64,000 nt of DNA from Streptomyces cyanogenus (GCF_017526105.1 NZ_CP071839.1:1794501-1858500), one strand, 5' to 3'; shown: positions 8,278-18,594, numbered from the stretch's first letter. The notes: generated from the sequence alone by a model not told the origin. A program made the numbers and translations.

Positions 8278-9378
8278 TTACGGCGCTGTGGAGGTGAAGT
8301 CCGTGAACCCGCTCGGATCGTGCCGGCCGAACGAGCCGTGCTCGAAGATCCCGTACCCGGTCCGCCCGTCCATGCGGAAGCGCGCGGAGTGGTCGGTGAC
8401 GCCGTAGGCGGCGAGCGGGTGCGGTGCCGACATGTCGTAGGTACGGTGGTCCACCCAGCCGCCGCCACGCCAGGTGCCGTGCTGCCAGTCGTCGGCCGGC
8501 GGGTAGCCCGCGCCGACGGCCAGCGGCGAGGAGGCGAGGATCTCCACCTCCAGTTCCCGCGGCGTGCGCGCGTCGCCGAGGTGGACGACGGCGCGCTCGG
8601 GGTGCCGGGTGCCGGAGCGGTAGCCGATCTCGGCGCGGGGCCAGCCGAGTTGGCGGTCGCGGTGGCCGGGACGGACCAGGGTGGCGTCGTTCAGGGAGCG
8701 GTAGCCGTCGGCGTCCTCCTGGACGACGACCATCAGGAAGCGGTCGTCGAAGCGGACCGGGCACCAGATCCAGTGGAAGCCCTCGGTGGGGTGGTCGGCG
8801 GCGAGCCGGCCGCCGTCCTCGCCGGGTACCGGGCGCACGCCCCAGCTGCGGTCCCGGGTGCCGGTCCAGCCCTCCACCGAGACGGCGAACTCCGCCCCGC
8901 CCGCCCGGATCACGCCCTCGGCCCGTCCCGCCTGGACGAAGCGGCGGCCCTCCAGGGTGAGCCGGTCGCCCCGGCGCTGGAGGTGGTGCGGCTCCCACAG
9001 GGCCGGGAAGTCGGCGGTCCAGGTGAGGTCGTACGCCAGCAGGTCGTCGGTGCAGACCAGGCGCAGGCGCCGGAGCGGCCGGACCACCTCGATACGCAGC
9101 GGGCCGACGGCGAGCCGCATCCGGTCCTCGCCGAGGGCGTCGGAGGCCCGCACGGCGTGCAGGGTGTCGCCGGTGCGGAGGGTGGCGTAGGCGTCGGTCA
9201 CGCCGAGGTTGGGGTAGACGCCGAGGCCGAGGATGAGCAGGGCGCGGCCGGTGTGGTCGAAGACGTGGAAGATGCAGCGGTCGTAGGCGTTCCGGTCGCC
9301 GGTGGCCACGTGCTTCATGGAGAGCGGCACCTGGTGCACTGGGTACTCGTCGAGCGGTACGGGACGGTCGTCGGCCAC
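8278..9378 (-). CDS. conserved protein of unknown function (lipocalin-like beta fold suspected)
   Basis: A 366-residue soluble protein with many aromatic beta-strand-like segments (YDLTWTADFPALWEPHH, FHWIWCPVRFDDRFLMVVV, DHSARFRMDGRTGYGIFEHG) and no signal peptide. The pattern recalls AttH/CrtC-type double-lipocalin proteins, but I cannot confirm that. It lies 13 bases upstream of the phosphotransferase-like gene, so the two probably work together. I chose GTG at 9378, spaced well after AGGGGG; another GTG lies six bases upstream. A CTGACG/CGTCAG palindrome 25 bases upstream suggests repressor control. Confidence 0.65.
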   Translation of the reverse strand: MADDRPVPLDEYPVHQVPLSMKHVATGDRNAYDRCIFHVFDHTGRALLILGLGVYPNLGVTDAYATLRTGDTLHAVRASDALGEDRMRLAVGPLRIEVVRPLRRLRLVCTDDLLAYDLTWTADFPALWEPHHLQRRGDRLTLEGRRFVQAGRAEGVIRAGGAEFAVSVEGWTGTRDRSWGVRPVPGEDGGRLAADHPTEGFHWIWCPVRFDDRFLMVVVQEDADGYRSLNDATLVRPGHRDRQLGWPRAEIGYRSGTRHPERAVVHLGDARTPRELEVEILASSPLAVGAGYPPADDWQHGTWRGGGWVDHRTYDMSAPHPLAAYGVTDHSARFRMDGRTGYGIFEHGSFGRHDPSGFTDFTSTAP

Positions 9379-9402
9379 GGACACCCCCTGGACGATGGTC
9401 CG

Positions 9403-9417
9403 CTGACGGTACGTCAG
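9403..9417. promoter_or_regulatory. candidate operator (CTGACG-N3-CGTCAG)
   Basis: Two perfect 6-bp arms around GTA lie just upstream of the 8278-9378 gene. The flanking G and C extend the symmetry to 17 bp. Size and place suit a TetR-type operator. The regulator is not identified; the TetR gene at 12478 is one possibility. Confidence 0.45.
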
Positions 9418-9516
9418 CCGACCGCAGGAGGCCAGAGGGGGGAAGCGGACGGGCGTGAACTGACGCTCTATTGCGCCGGAGGGTGACCTGTCGGGCCGTC
9501 GCCGCGTTGCCCGGGT

Positions 9517-9759
9517 ATGACCCCCACGTACGCGACGACCGGGCGTCAGCGCCGCATTTTCGTCCCGCGCCCGGCAGAATCGGTTCCGCCGCCCCTGCCG
9601 CAGGACCCGCCCATCTACCGCGACCTCATGCGCACCTGGGCCGACCGGGGCCGCACCCTGCCGGGCCGCCACGACCCGGAGTGGGTCAGGCTGGCGGCCC
9701 CCACGGTCCTCACGGGCCAGTTCAGCGACCTTCCGGCCCCGCCAGGTGACGGGCGATGA
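9517..9759 (+). CDS. small conserved Streptomyces protein
   Basis: An 80-residue protein with a proline-rich N-terminus, a central IYRDLMRTWADRGRTLPGR and a polar tail. I recall similar small proteins in Streptomyces, with the RTLPGRxDPEW stretch conserved, but no function. It overlaps the end of the convergent acyl-CoA dehydrogenase gene by 38 bases. No clear ribosome binding site precedes ATG 9517. There is no transmembrane segment or signal peptide. Confidence 0.5.
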   Translation: MTPTYATTGRQRRIFVPRPAESVPPPLPQDPPIYRDLMRTWADRGRTLPGRHDPEWVRLAAPTVLTGQFSDLPAPPGDGR

Positions 9760-10897
9760 CCATCCGCTGGATCTGGTTGGTGCCCTCGACGATCTGCAGG
9801 ACCTTGGCCTCGCGCATATAGCGCTCGGCCGGGAAGTCGGCGGTGTAGCCGTAGCCGCCCAGTATCTGCACCGCGTCCGTGGTGACCTTCATGGCCGCGT
9901 CGGTGCAGTGCAGCTTGGCCATGGCGGCCTGCTTGGCGAACGGCCTGCCGGCGTCGCGCAGCCGCGCCGCGGCGAGGTACAGCGCACGGCCCGCCTCGAT
10001 CTGGGTGGCCATGTCGGCGAGCATGAAGCGCAGGCCCTGGAAGTCGGCGATGGCCCGGCCGAACTGGCGGCGCTGGGTGGCGTAGCGGACGGCCTCGTCC
10101 AGCGCGGCCTGGGCGAGGCCGATGGCGCAGGCTGCGATGCCGAGCCGGCCGGAGTCGAGCGCCGCCAGGGCGATGGAGAAGCCCTGGCCCTCCTCGCCGA
10201 TGCGCCGGTCGTCCGGGACGCGGACGCCGTCGAAGTGCACCTGGGCGGTGGGCGAGCCCTTCATGCCCATTTTCTTCTCGGGGGCGGCGCCGCTCAGGCC
10301 GGGCGCGTCGCCGGGCACGAGGAAGGCGGTGATCCCGCGCGGGCCGTCCTCGCCGGTGCGGGCCATCACGGTGTAGAAGTCGGCGATCCCGCCGTGCGTG
10401 ATCCAGGCCTTGGTGCCGTCGATCACCCAGCTTCCCTCGGCGTCCCGTACGGCCTTGGTGCGCAGGGAGGCCGCGTCGGAACCGGAGGACGGCTCGGACA
10501 GGCAGTAGGCGCCGAGCAGGCCGCCGCCCAGCATCGCGGGCAGGTGCTCGACCTGCTGCTGCTTGGTGCCGTAGGTGGCGAGCGCGTAGGACGCGAGCGT
10601 GTGGACGCTGACGCCGAGACCGACGGTGAGCCGGGCCGCGGCCAGCTCCTCGAGGACCTGGAGGTAGACCTCGTACGGCTGGTCGCCGCCGCCGTACTCC
10701 GAGTCGTACGGCAGGCCCAGCAGGCCTGCCTCGGAGAGCAGCGTGAAGATCTCGCGCGGGAAGCGTCCCGCGTCCTCCTCCTCCGCGGCCTTCGGCGCGA
10801 TCTCGCGCTGGGCGATGTCCCGGACGAGGGCGAGCAGATCTCTCGCCTCCTCCGTGGGCAGTTGACGCTCCACCGGCTGCGGGTCGCGGTCGGACAT
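9722..10897 (-). CDS. acyl-CoA dehydrogenase
   Basis: A 391-residue flavoenzyme that introduces an alpha,beta double bond into acyl-CoA esters. The order of domains is standard: helical N-terminal domain (about 15-125), beta domain with YCLSEPSSGSDAASL (FAD signature) and WITHGG, then a C-terminal helical domain with QFGRAIADFQ, QILGGYGYTADFPAERYMRE and the catalytic-region IVEGTNQIQ. The usual Glu base position falls in VEGT, as in short- and branched-chain enzymes. ATG 10897 has GGAGGAG eight bases upstream. It is divergent from the chitinase gene. Confidence 0.93.
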   Translation of the reverse strand: MSDRDPQPVERQLPTEEARDLLALVRDIAQREIAPKAAEEEDAGRFPREIFTLLSEAGLLGLPYDSEYGGGDQPYEVYLQVLEELAAARLTVGLGVSVHTLASYALATYGTKQQQVEHLPAMLGGGLLGAYCLSEPSSGSDAASLRTKAVRDAEGSWVIDGTKAWITHGGIADFYTVMARTGEDGPRGITAFLVPGDAPGLSGAAPEKKMGMKGSPTAQVHFDGVRVPDDRRIGEEGQGFSIALAALDSGRLGIAACAIGLAQAALDEAVRYATQRRQFGRAIADFQGLRFMLADMATQIEAGRALYLAAARLRDAGRPFAKQAAMAKLHCTDAAMKVTTDAVQILGGYGYTADFPAERYMREAKVLQIVEGTNQIQRMVIARHLAGPEGR

Positions 10898-11115
10898 GGC
10901 GTCGGCTCCTCCCTGTTCGGGCACCGGCGGTCCGGCCCGGGGTGGGGGGCGGCTCCGCCTGATCGTTGCGCTGGGCCGAAGGCGCCGGCTCCCGGGTCTC
11001 GGAAGCCGCTGACCTGCGGCATGCGCTGTGAGTATGCCCGATCGGCGACCTCCCGTCACCAGTTAACGACCGCTTACTTCAAGAGTCCAGCCGAGGTGTC
11101 CCGCCGGGCGGGAAT

Positions 11116-11156
11116 TGGTCCGAACCATTGACCAAATGGTCTAGTCCTCCTACTGT
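11116..11156 (+). promoter_or_regulatory. chitinase promoter with paired TGGTC repeats / dre-like site
   Basis: A -35 TTGACC (11128-11133) and a -10 TACTGT (11151-11156) are 17 bases apart. Two 12-bp direct repeats overlap it: TGGTCCGAACCA (11116-11127) and TGGTCTAGTCCT (11137-11148). Such repeats are the hallmark of Streptomyces chitinase promoters. The second contains TGGTCTAG, half of the DasR operator consensus, so control by chitin or N-acetylglucosamine is expected. Confidence 0.85.
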
Positions 11157-11225
11157 GCATGACCAACGCTTTACCGCGTTCATGCCAATCGGCGCACGAT
11201 CCCCTCCCCCCACGAGGAGACACCG

Positions 11226-12458
<1,233 letters not shown>

Positions 12459-12477
12459 CCCGGGCGGCCGGCTCCGG

Positions 12478-13131
12478 TCAGCCGCCCCGGCGGGCCGGCG
12501 GCGGGGCCGGGTGGGCGGGGTCCAGCTCCTCCACGGCGCGCAGGGCCCCGCCGAGCGTCTTCACCAGCAGCTCACGCATGGTGTCGCGGGACAGCCGGGG
12601 GCGGTCGATCCAGTCCAGGGTGGCGCCCTCCACGCTGCACACCCAGGACAGCAGGCCCATCCGGGCCAGCGGGGAGATGTCACCGCGGCCGTAGGCCCCC
12701 TCGGCGATCGCCGCGATGATCGCCTCGCGTACGCCGTCCCGGATCGCGTGCACCTCGGTGTCGAAGCCGACGCCGCCGCTGACGATGGTGCGGTAGGCGG
12801 CCTGGTGGTGTTCGGCGTAGCGCAGATAGCCGTCGATCGTGCGGTGCACGCGGTCCACGGCGGGCAGCCGGAGACTGCCGGCGGCGGAGGTGACCAGGTC
12901 GGCGACGGAGTCCTGGATGATCGCCAGGTAGTAGCCGCGCTTGGACCGGAAGTAGTAGTAGATCAGCCCCTTGGCGACCCGCGCCTGGCGGGCGATGTCG
13001 TCCATGGACAACGCGTCGTAGGACGTGTCGGCGAACAGCTTCCGCCCGATGGCGATGAGTTCGGCGCGGCGCGCCACGGAGCGCTCGGTGCCGCGCACCT
13101 GGGTGGCGGCACGCTGCTGCGGCATGTTCAC
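12478..13131 (-). CDS. TetR family transcriptional regulator
   Basis: A 217-residue regulator. Residues about 18-65 form the TetR DNA-binding domain (MDDIARQARVAKGLIYYYFRSKRGYY); the rest is a helical ligand domain ending in a Pro/Arg-rich tail. It starts at GTG 13131 or ATG 13125, six bases apart. It is convergent with the chitinase, 19 bases away, so control of chitinase is not implied. Possible targets include its own promoter and the palindromes at 9403 and 33269, but nothing here proves it. Confidence 0.85.
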   Translation of the reverse strand: MNMPQQRAATQVRGTERSVARRAELIAIGRKLFADTSYDALSMDDIARQARVAKGLIYYYFRSKRGYYLAIIQDSVADLVTSAAGSLRLPAVDRVHRTIDGYLRYAEHHQAAYRTIVSGGVGFDTEVHAIRDGVREAIIAAIAEGAYGRGDISPLARMGLLSWVCSVEGATLDWIDRPRLSRDTMRELLVKTLGGALRAVEELDPAHPAPPPARRGG

Positions 13132-13203
13132 GGTCGACCCTGGACTAGGCGCGGCGGGACTTCCGCAGTATGTCAGAACAATCCGCAGGCGTGAGCGGTC
13201 GGT

Positions 13204-13344
13204 TCAGAGCAGGCCGAGCCGGGTCACGAGCATGGCGAACACCGCGACGAGGATCCATCCCAGGGCGTGCTCAAGAATCCTGGGCCCGTCTTCCCCGGGG
13301 CCTCCGGTGACGGCGCGGGGGGCGGTGGCTGGATGTGCGGTCAT
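13204..13344 (-). CDS. small membrane protein, SCO1431-like family
   Basis: A 46-residue protein with a polar N-terminus ending in GPRILEHALG and one C-terminal membrane span (ILVAVFAMLVTRLGLL). It matches what I remember of the SCO1431 family of tiny Streptomyces membrane proteins, which have no known function. I start at ATG 13344; the frame is open further upstream but without similarity. The ribosome binding site is weak. Confidence 0.65.
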   Translation of the reverse strand: MTAHPATAPRAVTGGPGEDGPRILEHALGWILVAVFAMLVTRLGLL

Positions 13345-13461
13345 GGTGTGGCTCGCAGAGGTCGGACGTGTACGGCGGAATCCCCCACCCATCCGTCCAC
13401 CATGCCACCCGCGTCCGGGTCCGCGGCGATGAGCTTGGTCACAGGCCGCGGGAAGCCGGCC

Positions 13462-14829
13462 TCAGTGCACGCCCACCGCGGCGAGCGCCTTGCGCTGGTG
13501 CGGGGTCGGGTGGGCCGGGAAGTAGAGGTAGCAGACCCCGCCGGTACCGGAGACGACCTTGCCGGAGGCGTTGTACCGCTTCGTCCTGAGCCAGATGTTC
13601 TCCCACTCGCGCCGCTTGTAGACGCGCCGCACCGCCTCGTCGCTCGGCGAGGCCGGGTCGCCCGCGATCACGTCCCCCTCGGCGGTGAAGCCGATGACGG
13701 TCATCAGGTGTCCGGAGGTGCCGTAACCGGCCCCCGTCAGCTCCTCCTTGAGGAACGACTGGGACGTTATGGCCGGGATGCCGGCCGCGATCAGCGTCTC
13801 CAGGTCGGTGAGGGAGGAGAGCCGGGTGACGACGCCCTGCAGGCCCGCGAAGGTGGCCGCGTAGGCGGCGTTGAAGGGCCAGTTGCCGCAGCCCTGGTAC
13901 TGGTGGTCGTAGGTGGAGCGGGCCGCGTGGCACACCTGCGGGTCGGCGTAGGAGGGGTCGACCCAGGACAGCTGCTCGGGGGTGAGCCGGCCGCCCCAGT
14001 ACTCGATGATCATCTGCGAGGAGGTGGGGCTGCACCAGGCCTCGCCGCCGTTGTCGTACTCGGGGTACTGGCCCTTGTGGATCTCCTGCGAGTAGCGCGG
14101 GACGGCCAGTTCCTGGGCGAGTCCGGGGGTGGAGGCCGGGACGGTGAAGCGGTCGGGGATGTCGGAGCCCATCGCGCCGAGCCGCCAGACGGTCGGCGTC
14201 AGGTGCGTGCCGGGCCGGCGGTACAGGGTCAGGCGCAGCCGGTACGACGTCAGGCGCAGGCCGGTGCTCGGGTCGTCGATGGCGAAGGTGTCGGTCCAGA
14301 TGGTGCTCTTGCCGTCGGTCTGGTCGTCCACCGAGGTCCGCTTGATGTCCCGGTCGCCGGCCGCCCAGCGGCCCATCACGTACCAGGGCGTCTCGGTGCC
14401 GTCGGAGTACGTGCCGTGCAGCTCGACCTGCAGCCAGGTGCCGTCGGGGGTGTCCGCGTTCCAGGAGGCGACGGCCTCGGTCGCGGGCACGGTGAGCCGG
14501 TGCGCCGGGGAGGTCCAGGTCGCGTACTCCCAGGTGGCGGTGGTGCCGGTGTGCGGGTCGGTGTAGTCGGTACGGCCCGCGGGGGCGCCGATCACGACGC
14601 CGGGGCGCCGGCCGGACACCGCTCGGGCACCCTGGACGGTGCCACAGCGCCAGTCCCGGTACGTCGTCCAGGCGTGGTAGTCGATCGGGCGGGCCTGCAC
14701 CTGGCCGGGATGGTCGGCGGCGGCGGTGCGCGGTGCGGCGGCGGCAGCGGGAGCCGCCGTTCCGGTCACCGCCGCGGCGACGGCTACTGCCAGAACGGTT
14801 CTGCGGGACGGCTCTTGGGCTCTGCTCAT
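13462..14829 (-). CDS. secreted C39-like peptidase family protein
   Basis: A 455-residue exported protein. The N-terminus has SRRTVLA (8-14) followed by an alanine-rich core, suggesting Tat or Sec export. Residues about 45-235 resemble beta-sandwich segments (TATWEYATWTSP, LRLTSYRLRLTLY). The C-terminal part is papain-like C39: Cys266 in GGEAWCSPTSSQM, His374 in SGHLMTVIG and Asp391 in AGDPAS form a plausible triad. C39-like secreted proteins of this kind are common in Streptomyces; the substrate is unknown. It is monocistronic by appearance. Confidence 0.8.
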   Translation of the reverse strand: MSRAQEPSRRTVLAVAVAAAVTGTAAPAAAAAPRTAAADHPGQVQARPIDYHAWTTYRDWRCGTVQGARAVSGRRPGVVIGAPAGRTDYTDPHTGTTATWEYATWTSPAHRLTVPATEAVASWNADTPDGTWLQVELHGTYSDGTETPWYVMGRWAAGDRDIKRTSVDDQTDGKSTIWTDTFAIDDPSTGLRLTSYRLRLTLYRRPGTHLTPTVWRLGAMGSDIPDRFTVPASTPGLAQELAVPRYSQEIHKGQYPEYDNGGEAWCSPTSSQMIIEYWGGRLTPEQLSWVDPSYADPQVCHAARSTYDHQYQGCGNWPFNAAYAATFAGLQGVVTRLSSLTDLETLIAAGIPAITSQSFLKEELTGAGYGTSGHLMTVIGFTAEGDVIAGDPASPSDEAVRRVYKRREWENIWLRTKRYNASGKVVSGTGGVCYLYFPAHPTPHQRKALAAVGVH

Positions 14830-15019
14830 GGGCGCGACGACCCCCAGGGTGTCCGAGTCGGGCTGGTCCGGTGCGCCAACTATGAAGGAGGCCGGACGGC
14901 CCTGCCAGCACTTCCGCGCATGCCGCGCCAGGAACATTGGTCTCGGCCACTGGAAGGCCGTACCGCCGGGGCCGGTGGCCGCCCGCCCGCGCCGGCGGGG
15001 TGCCGCCAGGAAGCCGGCG

Positions 15020-15071
15020 GCGGGTGCGTGGGGCCGCGCCGGCATACGGCCGGCCCGCCCCACGCACCCGC
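15020..15071. terminator. terminator downstream of the APC permease
   Basis: A perfect 15-bp stem (15020-15034 with 15057-15071). The 22-base loop holds a second short GCCGGC hairpin. It lies 40 bases past the permease stop codon on the minus strand. Confidence 0.8.
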
Positions 15072-15111
15072 ACCCGCCCGCGGTGCGCGACCACCCGAGT
15101 GGACGGCCCCG

Positions 15112-16650
15112 TCAGACGAGATCCATCGCGGCGACCTCGTCGGGGCGCCCGTAGCTCACCGGCCCCTGGAAGCGGCGGCGGGCCGTGGCGAACCACCACA
15201 CCGTGGCCACCAGAAGGACGACGGCGAGCGCGATCGGCGCGTAGTTGAAGGAGTCGACGGTGATCGGCGAGGCCTGCGGCAGCATGAACAGGACGCTGCT
15301 GAGCAGGATCCAGACCACCGCCAGCCAGCCGATCGGCCTGCCCCAGCGGCCCAGGTGCCAGGGCCCGGGCTGGAAGGCGTCACCGAGCCGCAGCCGCAGG
15401 AAGATCGGCACGGCGTAGGCCAGGAAGAGCCCGACCACGTTGACGCTGACGATGGCGGTGAACGCCGTGTGCGACCACCAGCCCGGCACCACCAGGGCCA
15501 ACGAGCAGACGACCGCGAGCCACACGGCCTTCACCGGTGTACGGGTGCGCGCCGAGACCGAGTGCCACCAGCGGGAGCCCGGCATGGCACCGTCCCGGGA
15601 GAAGGCGAAGATCTGCCGGGTGTTGCTGGTCAGGTTGGCCAGACCGCAGAAGAGCATCGCGCCGATGACGATGAGCAGCATCACCTTGGCGGTACGCAGC
15701 CCGAGCCCGTCGACGAGGATCCGGACCGGCGGAGCGGGCGCCCCGGCCACCGCGGCGTAGTCGCCGATGCTGTAGACCAGTGCCAGCATCAGGACCAGGC
15801 CGGCGACCGCCGAATAGCCGATGGCGCGGGTGATGCCCTTCGGGGCGCTGACCGTCGCGCGGACCGTTTCCTCGGACATGTGGAAGCTGCCGTCGAACCC
15901 GGTGAAGGTCCAGCTGGTCACCAGCAGGCCGAGCATGCCGCCGTAAAGGCCGCTCGTGAAGCCGGTGTTGTTCTCGAAATGCGTCACGAAGGACGCGGAC
16001 CGGTGGTGATCGGGCATCACTATCAGTGCTCCCACGATCACGACGAGTCCGATCAGCAGCCACCACACGGAAATGCGGTTCAGCAGGGCGACGAGCTGGA
16101 CGGTGTAGGTGTTGGCGACCCCCTGCAGCACGATGACGACGGCCGTGATCAGGACCGTCTGGTGCGCGGTCGGCTGGTAGGAGGGCCACTGCAACTGGGC
16201 GAACACCTGGATGAAGGTGGCGGCGGCATAGCCGGTGGCGGCGGTGCCGCCGATCTGGCCCACGAAGTTCAGCCAGCCCGTGAACCACGACCAGGCGCCT
16301 TTGTGCCGCTTGGCGAGTTTACCGGCGGAGAAATAGAGGGCACCGCTCGTCGGAAAGGCGGAGGCGACTTCCGCCATGGCCGCGCCGATGAGCAGCACCA
16401 TGAGCGAGACGCCGATCCAGCCGAAGACGAGAATGCGCGGTCCGCCGGCGTTCATGCCGAATCCGAAGGACGAGAAAATACCCGAGAGGATATTGATGAT
16501 GGTGAACGAGATCGCGAAGTTGTCGAACGCCTGGAAACGCCGGGTGAGTTTTCGCGGATAACCCATCGCATGCAGGGTGGCGTCGTCGTCGAGCACGACG
16601 GAGTCCGCGGCGCGGGCCCGCGACCGGGGGGTCGACATCCGTTCCGACAC
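15112..16650 (-). CDS. APC family amino acid permease
   Basis: A 512-residue permease with about twelve membrane spans. The N-terminal LTRRFQAFDNFAISFTIINILSGI and the ETVRATVSAPKGI loop are typical of the amino acid/GABA/choline branch of the APC superfamily. GTG 16650 has AAGG seven bases upstream; ATG at 16638 is an alternative. It begins 37 bases after the 318-residue gene, so the two likely form an operon. The first third uses more A/T-ending codons than its neighbours. The transported compound is unknown. Confidence 0.85.
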   Translation of the reverse strand: MSERMSTPRSRARAADSVVLDDDATLHAMGYPRKLTRRFQAFDNFAISFTIINILSGIFSSFGFGMNAGGPRILVFGWIGVSLMVLLIGAAMAEVASAFPTSGALYFSAGKLAKRHKGAWSWFTGWLNFVGQIGGTAATGYAAATFIQVFAQLQWPSYQPTAHQTVLITAVVIVLQGVANTYTVQLVALLNRISVWWLLIGLVVIVGALIVMPDHHRSASFVTHFENNTGFTSGLYGGMLGLLVTSWTFTGFDGSFHMSEETVRATVSAPKGITRAIGYSAVAGLVLMLALVYSIGDYAAVAGAPAPPVRILVDGLGLRTAKVMLLIVIGAMLFCGLANLTSNTRQIFAFSRDGAMPGSRWWHSVSARTRTPVKAVWLAVVCSLALVVPGWWSHTAFTAIVSVNVVGLFLAYAVPIFLRLRLGDAFQPGPWHLGRWGRPIGWLAVVWILLSSVLFMLPQASPITVDSFNYAPIALAVVLLVATVWWFATARRRFQGPVSYGRPDEVAAMDLV

Positions 16651-16687
16651 AGATCGGCCTTTCTCTCGTGGGGGGTGGGACGAGCGG

Positions 16688-17644
16688 TCAGGCGGGTCCC
16701 GGGACGGGCAGGCCGCAGGCGCGCCGGGCCCGGGAGAGCTGCTCGACGGGGTCGCCGAAGGCGCTCCAGGGCATGCGCGAGGCGTACGGGCCCATCGCCG
16801 TGAAGACCGCCCGGGCCTCGAACTCGCGCCGGCCCATGACCAGCGCGTGCGCGAGGTAGGCCAGGTCGAGCACCGGGGTGAAGCGGTAACCGGCCACCGT
16901 GGGCAGCCAGTTCTGGTAGATCGCCAGCGCGGTGGCGCGCCACTGGGGCTGTTCCCAGACCTGGTCGGCGAGCAACTGGGTGGGGTTGTAGCTCTCGACC
17001 AGGGCCACCAGGGGCAGCAGCCGGAGGGCGGAGTCGGCGGGTGCCCGCTGGCTGAGGAAGGCGGCCACGTCCCAGGCCGCGGTGACCGAGCCGCCGTGAC
17101 GCGTGAAGAAGAAGGACAGGAAGCGGTGGTGGGCCTCGCGGTGCCAGGGGTCGAGGGAGAGAATGTGCGCGAACAGCCGCCACGGGCCGGGCGGGGCGGT
17201 GAGCAGGCCCTGCGGGGCGGGGTCGCGCAGCCGGTGCAGCCGGGCCATGGCGAGCCGGGCGACCCAGGGTGTGGGGTCCGCCGGGTCCGCCTCGGCGGCC
17301 CGGTCGCAGGCGGCCAGCGCGATCCGCTCCAGCGCCTCGGCGCGGTCGTCGCGCGCGTCGGCGGCCCGCAGCGCACGCTGCACCGCGACCCGGGCCCACA
17401 TCAGCGCGGCCTCGGGCGTCGGCTCCTCGGCGAGCCAGCGCTCCACCAGGTCGGTGCCGGCCGCCTCGGAGGCGAGGACCAGTGAGCGGTGGGCGCGCAG
17501 GGCGAAGTCGGAACGCGTCTCGGCGAGCGCCTCGTGGGCGTATCGATAACGACCGGCGCGCACGTCGACGCATACGCTCGCCAGGACGCGGTCGTCGGCC
17601 GCCGGATGCCACACATAGTGCCCTTCGAATAACTCCGTGGCCAT
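16688..17644 (-). CDS. conserved hypothetical protein, helical-repeat (TPR-like) character
   Basis: A 318-residue soluble, mostly helical protein. Segments such as ALERIALAACDRAAEADPADPTPWVARLAMARLH read like tetratricopeptide repeats. I do not recognise a named family. ATG 17644 follows AGGGGGAC closely. It is the first gene of a likely two-gene unit with the APC permease and is divergent from the P-loop gene. The AAA protein at 18975 also has a TPR-like N-terminus with related phrasing, so a shared scaffold function is possible but unproven. Confidence 0.7.
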   Translation of the reverse strand: MATELFEGHYVWHPAADDRVLASVCVDVRAGRYRYAHEALAETRSDFALRAHRSLVLASEAAGTDLVERWLAEEPTPEAALMWARVAVQRALRAADARDDRAEALERIALAACDRAAEADPADPTPWVARLAMARLHRLRDPAPQGLLTAPPGPWRLFAHILSLDPWHREAHHRFLSFFFTRHGGSVTAAWDVAAFLSQRAPADSALRLLPLVALVESYNPTQLLADQVWEQPQWRATALAIYQNWLPTVAGYRFTPVLDLAYLAHALVMGRREFEARAVFTAMGPYASRMPWSAFGDPVEQLSRARRACGLPVPGPA

Positions 17645-17796
17645 GTCCCCCTGCCCAGTCCCCGCTCGACGCATCACGGTGCGCAGGAGGCACCTTACTC
17701 AGCGTCGGCCACACCCGGAACGCCGAATTCGACATATCGGTCAGGGGATTCGGAATGTTTATCGGGTGCCATTGACTGGCCGCCAGCCGATGGTTC

Positions 17797-17811
17797 AAAA
17801 CGCGACGTTTT
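17797..17811. promoter_or_regulatory. short inverted repeat AAAACG-N3-CGTTTT
   Basis: A perfect 6-bp-arm palindrome lies between the divergent genes at 17644 and 17920 in an unusually A/T-rich stretch. It may be an operator for either gene. Confidence 0.3.
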
Positions 17812-17919
17812 CCGTCCGGCGGCTCCCCCGGTTCCGCCGCTGTGGGCCACTACTAGACTGTTTCACGGAAAACCCACACACCACACCACACGCCCCACCG
17901 GCACCACCACACCCCGGGA

Positions 17920-18513
17920 ATGACCATTCACGACCTCGCCGAGAGACTGCACGGACTCCCTCCTTCACTGGGACCGGTCCGGCTGATCGCCGTCGACGGG
18001 CACGCCGGCTCCGGGAAGTCCACCTTCGCCGGCCGGCTGGCGCACGCACTCGGCGGTGCTCCGGTGCTGCACCTGGACGACATCGCCAGCCACGAGCAGC
18101 TCTTCGCCTGGACCGACCGGCTCATGACCCAGGTGATCGAGCCCCTGGCCCGGGGCGAGAGCGCGCACTACGCCCCGTACGACTGGCGGGCCCGCACCTT
18201 CGGCACCCCCCGCCCGCTGCCGGCCGCACCCGTCGTCCTGATCGAGGGGGTCGGCGCGGGCCGCCGGGCACTGCGGCCGTACCTGGCCCGGCTGCTGTGG
18301 ATGGAGCTGCCCCGCGAGGAGTCCTGGGCGCGCGGCCGGCAGCGGGACGGTGCCGAGCAGCGGGAGTTCTGGGAGGGCTGGGTCGCGGCGGAGCGAGCGC
18401 ACTTCGCCGCCGACCCCTCGCGCCCCCACGCCGATCTGCTGGTGCTGCAGCGACAGGAGGGGTACGGGGTGCTGCCGGGGCCCGGGGCGCCCCCGAAGCC
18501 GGGCACGGTGTGA
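17920..18513 (+). CDS. P-loop kinase (uridine kinase-like)
   Basis: A 197-residue P-loop NTPase. Walker A is GHAGSGKS (27-34), followed by VLHLDDI and, later, PVVLIEGVGAGRRALRPY as the Walker B-like strand. This layout matches the uridine kinase/AAA_17 group that phosphorylates nucleosides or small metabolites; the substrate cannot be named. ATG 17920 follows GGGA very closely, so the ribosome binding site is poor. It stands alone between the divergent TPR-like gene and a candidate small RNA. Confidence 0.75.
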   Translation: MTIHDLAERLHGLPPSLGPVRLIAVDGHAGSGKSTFAGRLAHALGGAPVLHLDDIASHEQLFAWTDRLMTQVIEPLARGESAHYAPYDWRARTFGTPRPLPAAPVVLIEGVGAGRRALRPYLARLLWMELPREESWARGRQRDGAEQREFWEGWVAAERAHFAADPSRPHADLLVLQRQEGYGVLPGPGAPPKPGTV

Positions 18514-18594
18514 CGCACTGTGATGGACTGTCCCCGATGTGGTGAAGTGGTGAAGAGCCGTGCCGGGCAACTTCCCCGAGTGCCTCAACTTCGC

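Noticed and set aside
13267..16803. 1,178-codon plus-strand frame
   Set aside because: Antisense shadow of the C39-like, permease and neighbouring genes; composition is Gly/Arg/Ala-rich.
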